Origin: Candidatus Saccharimonadota bacterium | GTDB lineage: Bacteria > Patescibacteriota > Saccharimonadia > Saccharimonadales > Saccharimonadaceae | Assembly: GCA_017404725.1 (NCBI GenBank) | Contig: JAFRBS010000029.1 | Coordinates: forward strand, 1 to 64,000 | Length of the DNA stretch: 64,000 nucleotides | Reading direction: 5' to 3' | Part shown: positions 58,592-64,000 of the stretch, piece after piece | Layout of the letters: every line of letters starts with the position of its first letter | How positions within the stretch are numbered: the first letter of the stretch is position 1 | Translations under genes and position numbers: made by a program | The notes under the pieces: model-generated | What the model was told of the DNA's origin: nothing | Databases searched by the model: none | What the model saw: only the letters and a program-made list of their open reading frames with translations

Positions 58592-60460
58592 TATGTCGTA
58601 AACTACTTGCTTATAGTTTTCTACAGCTTCGGTCTTTATTTCTTTTCCGTTCAGATATTTAGCCGTTAAGACTGGCGCGTCCTTACAGACGTCGTCGAGC
58701 AGATACCCCAGAACCGGCTTTTTAACTCCGAGCACATTATAAAGCGTGTTCGAAAGACAATTTGGCGTCGTCGTAGGCAGCGTCGTCGTAGAAACTTTCT
58801 CTGGAAGTTCATCAGTCGCGCTCGCATATTTCACTAGATTAAAATCGTAGTCGAAATTAGTATAGATAAAGTACGGCGTAAGCTGGGTAATATTTCGTTC
58901 AGCGGCAGAAGAACTGCCATTCGTTTTTGCAAAAATCCCCGGACTATGGTCGCCGAAAAGCAGCACGACAGTCTTTTCGTCCATCTTCGAAAGTTCGTCG
59001 ATAAACTCGCCGAGATATTTATCGGAATTATGAAGCGACTGGAGATAAGTTTCGATGTCTCGCTTAGTATTATCGGCTTCTCCAGAAACCTCGAAGTCAT
59101 GATTATTATAATTATCGTAATTATACGGCAGATGATTTTGCATTGTAATTAACTCGATCATTTGTTTATCAGGATTTTCGCGCAAAGTTTTCAAAGCTTC
59201 TTGGTACGATGAACGATCGTTTATGTATTGTGAGTTATCATCATGCTCCGTAAAATCAAACCGCGTAATGTCGACGAAATCGTCATACCCCTCAACCTTC
59301 AGCGCAATGTCGCGTTTATACATTCCGCCATTAAACGGATGCAGCGTAACGGCGTTTTTATATCCGCCGGCCGTTTTCGCCCAGCTCGCGATACTGTCCA
59401 CAGATTCCAATCTCGGGAAAATATCTGTGTACGGGACCGTGTTCGCCCAGTAATTTGAAAGCCCAGTAAAGACTTCGAACTCCACGTTCGCCGTCCCGCC
59501 GCCATATTCCGGCGAATACATATACCCGCTCGGGTACGAAGCGGCAATCTTATGCCAATTTGGCGTCACATCTTCCGTGGCGTAATTATAATATTCGCGA
59601 ATTAATTCCGGATCATAAAACGACTCGTCTAAGATCACGACAATATTATAATCCGTATCTTTTAGATCTGTTCGATTTTTATCGTCCGCATTTTTCTCGT
59701 CAGAATATTTATTATAAATCGCATTGATTTTTTCTTCACTATAACCCTCCGGCTCTTCGAGCGAAACTTTTTTCAGGTTATATAAAAAGCCAAACAAAAA
59801 TCCGTTATCGTCATAATTTTTGTTCTGGTTCCAGGCCGTAAAGCTCGTATCTAACCATTCAATATTCTGATATGCGATCCCCGCATGATTTCGCGCGAAA
59901 TCCGTTGTCACGAAAAATAGCCCAATCATCGCCCCCATGATGGCAACGCGCGGAATAACCATCCGCTTCATCCAGAATGGCAGATTTTCTGGGAACGAAA
60001 ACCTCAGAATCGAGCGCGTTTTATAATCTAAGAACCCGCCGACGAAAAGGGAAAGAATGCACGCCAGAATCATCCGAATCAGCGCCCCTATGTCGATAAA
60101 CTTCGCGAGCTGACCCGCCTGGTCCGCAAGCTGAAAATCTTCCGGCAGGAGCGGCGACCCCCGAGAAACGTACTTATTTATATGAATATAAGTGAGGATA
60201 ATTATGATTGTCCAAACAATAGAAATCGAGAGGCACGGTCGAAAAGTTAATGCGTAGATAAAGATTAAAATTATCGCGATAACTAGCGCAGAAAAGAAAA
60301 ACACTTTCGGACGTTCGAAAACAAAATTAAACGCCGAGCCGGAATTGTTGATGAAATAGCGATATTCTAAAAACCAAGTTAAAAACAGCGCGCCGACAAA
60401 AATCAGAGCTACATTTAAAATAATCTTCAAAATAAGACGTTTATTCATACGCGATACCAT
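58565..60460 (-). CDS. LTA synthase-like sulfatase-fold membrane enzyme
   Basis: The 631-aa protein has five predicted membrane helices in residues about 8-215 and an outside alkaline-phosphatase/sulfatase domain. That domain has IVVILDESFYDPELI (metal and nucleophile region), GGTANVEFEVFTGLSNYWAN, a VTLHPFNGGMY stretch and VVLLFGDHSPG near the end. LtaS-family enzymes transfer glycerol phosphate from phosphatidylglycerol to a growing polymer. The same fold is used by phosphoethanolamine transferases, so the substrate is uncertain. ATG 60460 follows TAAAATATACTT. The adjacent aquaporin-family gene could supply glycerol. Confidence 0.85.
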   Translation of the reverse strand: MVSRMNKRLILKIILNVALIFVGALFLTWFLEYRYFINNSGSAFNFVFERPKVFFFSALVIAIILIFIYALTFRPCLSISIVWTIIIILTYIHINKYVSRGSPLLPEDFQLADQAGQLAKFIDIGALIRMILACILSLFVGGFLDYKTRSILRFSFPENLPFWMKRMVIPRVAIMGAMIGLFFVTTDFARNHAGIAYQNIEWLDTSFTAWNQNKNYDDNGFLFGFLYNLKKVSLEEPEGYSEEKINAIYNKYSDEKNADDKNRTDLKDTDYNIVVILDESFYDPELIREYYNYATEDVTPNWHKIAASYPSGYMYSPEYGGGTANVEFEVFTGLSNYWANTVPYTDIFPRLESVDSIASWAKTAGGYKNAVTLHPFNGGMYKRDIALKVEGYDDFVDITRFDFTEHDDNSQYINDRSSYQEALKTLRENPDKQMIELITMQNHLPYNYDNYNNHDFEVSGEADNTKRDIETYLQSLHNSDKYLGEFIDELSKMDEKTVVLLFGDHSPGIFAKTNGSSSAAERNITQLTPYFIYTNFDYDFNLVKYASATDELPEKVSTTTLPTTTPNCLSNTLYNVLGVKKPVLGYLLDDVCKDAPVLTAKYLNGKEIKTEAVENYKQVVYDILGGQRFWK

Positions 60461-60476
60461 AAGTATATTTTATCAC

Positions 60477-60511
60477 AAAAAATGACGCCCGTAAATCGAG
60501 CGCCATTTTTT
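60477..60511. terminator. Terminator between aquaporin-like and LtaS-like genes
   Basis: AAAAAATGACGC and GCGCCATTTTTT pair with one bulge around CCGTAAATCGA. It has A and T tracts on both sides and acts mainly for the minus-strand aquaporin-like gene. Confidence 0.8.
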
Positions 60512-60518
60512 CCAGAAA

Positions 60519-61451
60519 TTATTTCTTAACTTCTTTGCAGCCACAGCAGCATTTCTCGCCAGAAAGCTTAGCGGCAAAGTCGGAAAGGTAGAAGCCGACA
60601 ACGCCACCAATCAGCGGGAAGATCCAGTAAGTTACGAGCGCGAGCGAAGCGCCGCCAAGCAACTCACCAAAGTTTTCTGCGCCAGATGGCATGATCTGGT
60701 ACATCAGGGCAACGGCTGGGTTAAGCGCGAAGTTGTTCTGGAGCGAAAGGAAATTCGAAGAAATCACAATCGCGAACAAGAGCGCAACCGAAATGCCGGT
60801 ACCGACAATCGCTGCGAAGGTTAGCGGGCTCTTCTTGTACGCCAAAGCGCGTGCGAAGAAGAACGCGATCATGATAGCGCCGACGAACTCGATCATCGTT
60901 ACTACCCAGAATTGGCCGCTTTCAACTTCGGCCATTTTCGGTAGCTCATAAGCCCCATCGCCAGCGTTGCGGAATAGGCTTACGATCCAGAGCGCGAGCC
61001 ACGCACCGAGAATCTGCGAGATGATGTAAAGCACACCACGAATCGCGGACATCCGGCGAGAAGCCATCATACCGACCGTAATGATCGGGTTCAGGTTTGC
61101 GCCAGAAAGGCCATAAACCGCCGCCGTAATCGCAATCAAACCGAACATGATGTAGAGCGGCTGATAGAGACCGAGGCTTAGTAAAATAATAGTTAAAAGC
61201 ATCGTACCGACGAGCTCGCCGATAATCGCGCCGTAAATTCGAGGACTTTTGAAAATTGTCAGGATGTTCTCGTTCGCATCACATTTGCGCGCGAAAAATC
61301 CCTTTAGTGGTTTGTCAGCACAGGTCGTAACTTCCTCGCGAGTTTCAACTTTAGCGGTCTTAGGGGCAGTCTTTTTGACTTGCTTCGCTTTGGTCGCTGC
61401 TGACTTTGAAGACTTTTTTGCGGTCGTCTTCGTAGACTTAGTAGTAGCCAT
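60519..61451 (-). CDS. Aquaporin/glycerol-facilitator family channel
   Basis: The 310-aa protein has a Lys/Thr/Ala-rich cytoplasmic N-terminus (about 1-45), six membrane helices, and the two MIP half-helix signatures, modified as SGANLNPIITVGM and NNFALNPAVALMY. It ends with a Cys cluster (EKCCCGCKEVKK) that could bind metal or be lipidated. MIP channels pass water or glycerol, and the specificity cannot be read here. AGGAGG precedes ATG 61451. It lies upstream of the LtaS-like gene on the same strand, with a terminator between. Confidence 0.9.
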   Translation of the reverse strand: MATTKSTKTTAKKSSKSAATKAKQVKKTAPKTAKVETREEVTTCADKPLKGFFARKCDANENILTIFKSPRIYGAIIGELVGTMLLTIILLSLGLYQPLYIMFGLIAITAAVYGLSGANLNPIITVGMMASRRMSAIRGVLYIISQILGAWLALWIVSLFRNAGDGAYELPKMAEVESGQFWVVTMIEFVGAIMIAFFFARALAYKKSPLTFAAIVGTGISVALLFAIVISSNFLSLQNNFALNPAVALMYQIMPSGAENFGELLGGASLALVTYWIFPLIGGVVGFYLSDFAAKLSGEKCCCGCKEVKK

Positions 61452-61572
61452 TTAACCTCCTATTAAATTTGATATTAAACCCATTATACCACAACTTCAA
61501 AATAAGAAAAGTGTTTTGTTTTAAAGAAAAGTGTGATATAATACTTAAGTATATTTTATAAAGGAGGCAGAA

Positions 61573-61803
61573 ATGGGCGTTATTGTATCAAAAGACCGTG
61601 ACCAGAATTCTAGATTAACTGAGCGTATTAATAGTGATTTGCGCGAGCGTGCTATGAAAAGTTCTAGCGACGTAAAAGACCCAGACCTCGCCGAGGATTC
61701 TGAATACGTGCGAGATTTCAAGAAAACTGGCCATTTCGGCTGGATTTGGTTCGTTCTTATCGGACTAGCTTTAATTTCCATCGTCATCATTGTTGTGGTA
61801 TAA
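61573..61803 (+). CDS. Small tail-anchored membrane protein, 76 aa
   Basis: The protein has a polar N-terminal part (MGVIVSKDRDQNSRLTERIN) and one C-terminal membrane helix (about 54-75, WIWFVLIGLALISIVIIVVV) that ends at the terminus, a tail-anchor layout. AAAGGAGG lies 6 nt before ATG 61573, and TATAAT is near 61535. Its 3' end overlaps the promoter of pheS. The function is unknown. Confidence 0.65.
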   Translation: MGVIVSKDRDQNSRLTERINSDLRERAMKSSSDVKDPDLAEDSEYVRDFKKTGHFGWIWFVLIGLALISIVIIVVV

Positions 61804-61813
61804 TATATACCAT

Positions 61814-62758
61814 ATGACTATCGAGGAAATTAAGAAGAAGCTAAAGGCCTTAAACGGCGAATATGCTAAAATTAAAGATCTGCCAAAAGATGAGCGCAAA
61901 GATTTTGGCGCGAAATTAAACGAGGAGCGCGAAAAATTAGAACGCGAGTTAAAGGCGGCTGAGGAGACTGCCGAGAGCGAAAATATTGAGCCGATCGATA
62001 TTACTGCGCCGGCAGCTTTAAACGAAGAAATCCCGCGAATTAAACAAGGCTCGAAACATCCGCTCATGACCGAGTTAAATCGCGTCCTCGATATTTATTC
62101 TCATATGGGCTTTAACATCATCGAAGCGCGCCAGCTCGACGACGAGTTCCATATGTTCGAAAGTCTGAACTTCCCCGAGGGGCACCCCGCTCGCGACGGC
62201 TACGACACTTTCCGGACCGAGGAAGGCTTTATCCCGCCGGCCCATACCTCGACGATGCAATATCGCGCGCTGACGAAATTTAAACCAGATCTCGAAGCTG
62301 GCGGCCAGATCGCCGTCGTGATTCCCGGCCGCGTGTTTCGAAACGAAGACGTCGACGCGACGCATGAGCATACTTTTTACCAGTGCGAAGGCGTGTTCGT
62401 GTCGGAAGACGCGACTTTTGGCCAGATGCTTGGCGTCCTGAAAAATCTGTTCGAGAATTATTATGGCCAAGATTTGAAGATTAAAACTCAGCCTGGGTAT
62501 TTCCCGTTTACCGAGCCGTCCTGCGAGCTTTTGATCGAAAAGCCGAAGTCGCTCGGCGGCAAAGGCGACGGCTGGCTTGAGATGCTCGGTTGCGGTATGA
62601 TCCATCCGAACGTCTTAAAAACTGCCGGCATCGATCCAGAAAAATACAAAGGTTTCGCTTGGGGCGGAGGAATCGATCGTCTGGCGATGTTGAAATATGG
62701 CTTAAACGATGTACGCTATTTTGAATCAGGCAAATTAGAATTTTTGGAGGAATTTTAA
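61814..62758 (+). CDS. pheS: Phenylalanyl-tRNA synthetase alpha subunit
   Basis: The 314-aa protein has a shortened N-terminal coiled coil and the catalytic core: HPLMTELNRVLDIYSHMGF, FPEGHPARDGYDTF, LTKFKPDL-type PPAHTSTMQYRAL, FRNEDVDATHEHTFYQCEG, FPFTEPSCELLIEKP and GFAWGGGIDRLAML (motif 3). I start at ATG 61814, since the longer ATG at 61790 is in the upstream gene. pheT follows after one base. Confidence 0.96.
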   Translation: MTIEEIKKKLKALNGEYAKIKDLPKDERKDFGAKLNEEREKLERELKAAEETAESENIEPIDITAPAALNEEIPRIKQGSKHPLMTELNRVLDIYSHMGFNIIEARQLDDEFHMFESLNFPEGHPARDGYDTFRTEEGFIPPAHTSTMQYRALTKFKPDLEAGGQIAVVIPGRVFRNEDVDATHEHTFYQCEGVFVSEDATFGQMLGVLKNLFENYYGQDLKIKTQPGYFPFTEPSCELLIEKPKSLGGKGDGWLEMLGCGMIHPNVLKTAGIDPEKYKGFAWGGGIDRLAMLKYGLNDVRYFESGKLEFLEEF

Positions 62759-62759
62759 A

Positions 62760-64000
62760 ATGAAAATCAGTCTAAATGAAATCAAAAAACTAGTTCCTAA
62801 GGCCGCCGAGGTCGAGACCGACGAGCTGGTAAAGTTGATCGGCTCGCGCCTGGTCGAAGTCGAAGGCACGAGCGACTGGAGCGCGAAATATAATAATATA
62901 TATATAGTAAAAGTCGTTGCTTGCGAAAAAGTCCCGAATACGCATCTCAGCGTTTGTCAAATCGACGACGGCAAAGACGGCGTCCAGGTAGTTTGTGGCG
63001 CGCCGAATGTTCGCGAAGGAATGTTTGCAGTCTGGATTGCGCCCGGCGCGATCGTTCCGCAAACTTTCGGCACAGACGACGAGTTCGAAATTAGCTCCCG
63101 AAAGCTGCAGGGCCACGAAAGCAACGGCATGCTCGCCGGTTTGGACGAACTAGACTTAGGTGATGATCATTCTGGCATCGTGGAAATTGATCCAGAAATG
63201 CCCGGCGTAAAATCCGGCGCCAGTTTTGCCGAAGTTTTTGAATTGAACGATGTGATTTTGGACATCGAAAATAAATCGCTGACCCATCGTCCAGACACTT
63301 TCGGCTTGATTGGTTTCGCACGCGAGGTTTCTGGTATTCTCGGCGAAAAATTTAATGAGCCGAAATTTTCCGAGCTTGCGTTAGACGAAGAAAATATTGA
63401 TATTAAAATTTCTGATCCTGAAATCTGCGCGCGCTATTCTTGCGCAGTGTTGGATTTTGCTGATGAGCCGCGCTCAGAATATTTGACAAAAGACGCAGTC
63501 TTCCTCGCGAAGGCCGGCATGAAATCGATTTCGCCGATTGTTGATGTGACGAATATCTTGATGCTGATTACGGGTCAGCCGCTCCACGCGTTCGATTACG
63601 ATAAATTTGTTAAAGTCGGCGGCGCCGATAATCCGGAGGTTATCGTCCGCACTGCTCGCGATGGCGAAAAATTAACGCTCCTCGACGGCAAAGAAATTAT
63701 CTGCGACGAAAACGATATTTTGATTACCTCGAACGATGTCCCGGTCGCTTTGGCCGGCGCGATGGGCGGCGAGAATACCGCGATCGATGCTCAGACGAAG
63801 CGGATTATTCTAGAATCGGCGACTTTCTCGCTTTATCATCTCCGTAAAACTCAGATGAAACACGGCATTTTCTCCGAAGCTATCACGCGTTTTACGAAGG
63901 GCCAGCCGGCCGGCATGACCATGCCGACCCTCGCTGAAGCGGTCAAAGCGTTAGGCTCCGAGCCGCTCGCCGTTGTCGATTGCTTCCCCGCGAAACCGGA
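62760..64000 (+). CDS. pheT: Phenylalanyl-tRNA synthetase beta subunit (partial)
   Basis: Starting at ATG 62760 the frame runs MKISLNEIKKLVPKAAEVET and stays open to the window end (about 413 codons). It includes the EMAP/OB tRNA-binding domain (VKVVACEKVPNTHLSVCQIDD, VVCGAPNVREGMFAVWIAPGA) and the B3/B4 domains (DIENKSLTHRPDTFG, ISPIVDVTNILMLITGQPLHAFDYDK, VALAGAMGGENTAI). GGAGGAATTTT lies upstream, and it is coupled to pheS by a one-base gap. The C-terminal part lies outside the window. Confidence 0.97.
   Translation, partial: MKISLNEIKKLVPKAAEVETDELVKLIGSRLVEVEGTSDWSAKYNNIYIVKVVACEKVPNTHLSVCQIDDGKDGVQVVCGAPNVREGMFAVWIAPGAIVPQTFGTDDEFEISSRKLQGHESNGMLAGLDELDLGDDHSGIVEIDPEMPGVKSGASFAEVFELNDVILDIENKSLTHRPDTFGLIGFAREVSGILGEKFNEPKFSELALDEENIDIKISDPEICARYSCAVLDFADEPRSEYLTKDAVFLAKAGMKSISPIVDVTNILMLITGQPLHAFDYDKFVKVGGADNPEVIVRTARDGEKLTLLDGKEIICDENDILITSNDVPVALAGAMGGENTAIDAQTKRIILESATFSLYHLRKTQMKHGIFSEAITRFTKGQPAGMTMPTLAEAVKALGSEPLAVVDCFPAKP

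Overview
The window looks like chromosome from a Candidate Phyla Radiation bacterium, most likely a Saccharibacteria (TM7) episymbiont. This rests on gene repertoire and style rather than a marker phylogeny. It carries a minimal housekeeping set, no amino-acid or nucleotide biosynthesis genes, many single-pass or polytopic surface proteins, FISUMP-type surface proteins, a Rpf/G5 lytic transglycosylase, a secreted HNH nuclease and cell-wall hydrolases. UGA acts as a normal stop (ATGA overlaps at 18166, 34148 and 47318), which argues against Gracilibacteria/SR1. A TATAAT box lies only about 5-13 nt before the start codon of many genes, suggesting widespread leaderless mRNAs.

Layout: 1-5172 is a variable surface-protein locus. 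One expressed FISUMP protein (293-2074) has, inside its coding frame, an ATGTCG-N6-CGACAT palindrome. The same palindrome caps two start-less, oppositely oriented FISUMP domain cassettes (1-155 and 3088-3803). Inversion between sites would swap the C-terminal lectin-like domain in frame, so I read this as a candidate DNA-inversion antigenic-variation switch. A zeta-toxin-like kinase with a 47-aa partner lies inside one invertible segment. A fixed paralogue follows at 3856-5172. Positions 5181-11481 hold truB, a tRNA-Ser, yebC, rplY, uppP, a PfkB-like/class I aldolase fusion and rplS. Positions 11589-21385 hold an unknown gene, an RNase HII-YraN fused ORF, a beta-helix surface protein, ychF, a glycan cluster (membrane protein, GT2, NodB deacetylase) and an SGNH+M15 cell-wall enzyme. 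Positions 21446-28981 hold a secreted nuclease, recA-dinD-like-recX, a PRC-barrel protein, tilS, lepA and a P-loop NMP kinase.

Positions 29262-35339 hold a frameshifted unknown gene, trmD, recG, an unknown, rsmD, a sorting-signal-like surface protein and tRNA-Leu. Positions 35424-44234 hold an FAD oxidase, tig, a membrane protein, rpsL-rpsG, two small ORFs, an FtsA-like ATPase, a pseudouridine synthase, a CheY-like regulator and a THUMP-like methyltransferase. Positions 44236-53365 hold rpmA, xseA-xseB, a two-component pair, recO, glyS, ppa, an ABC exporter and rarA. Positions 53618-64000 hold tRNA-Phe, the Rpf-like transglycosylase, rsmA, an Ala/Pro-rich membrane protein, metG, an LtaS-like sulfatase, an aquaporin-family channel, pheS and the start of pheT.

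Beyond genes, three structural signals stand out. First is the FISUMP inversion sites. Second are two long GC-rich imperfect palindromes inserted in frame in the RNase HII-YraN junction and in LepA, similar in principle to Rickettsia palindromic elements. Third is a structured repeat (38930-39097 and 49711-49837) whose two copies share a bulge sequence, show compensatory base-pair changes and sit in the loops of gene-end terminator-like hairpins. No CRISPR array, insertion sequence, integrase, reverse transcriptase or rRNA was seen. No stretch longer than 300 bases lacks a gene.
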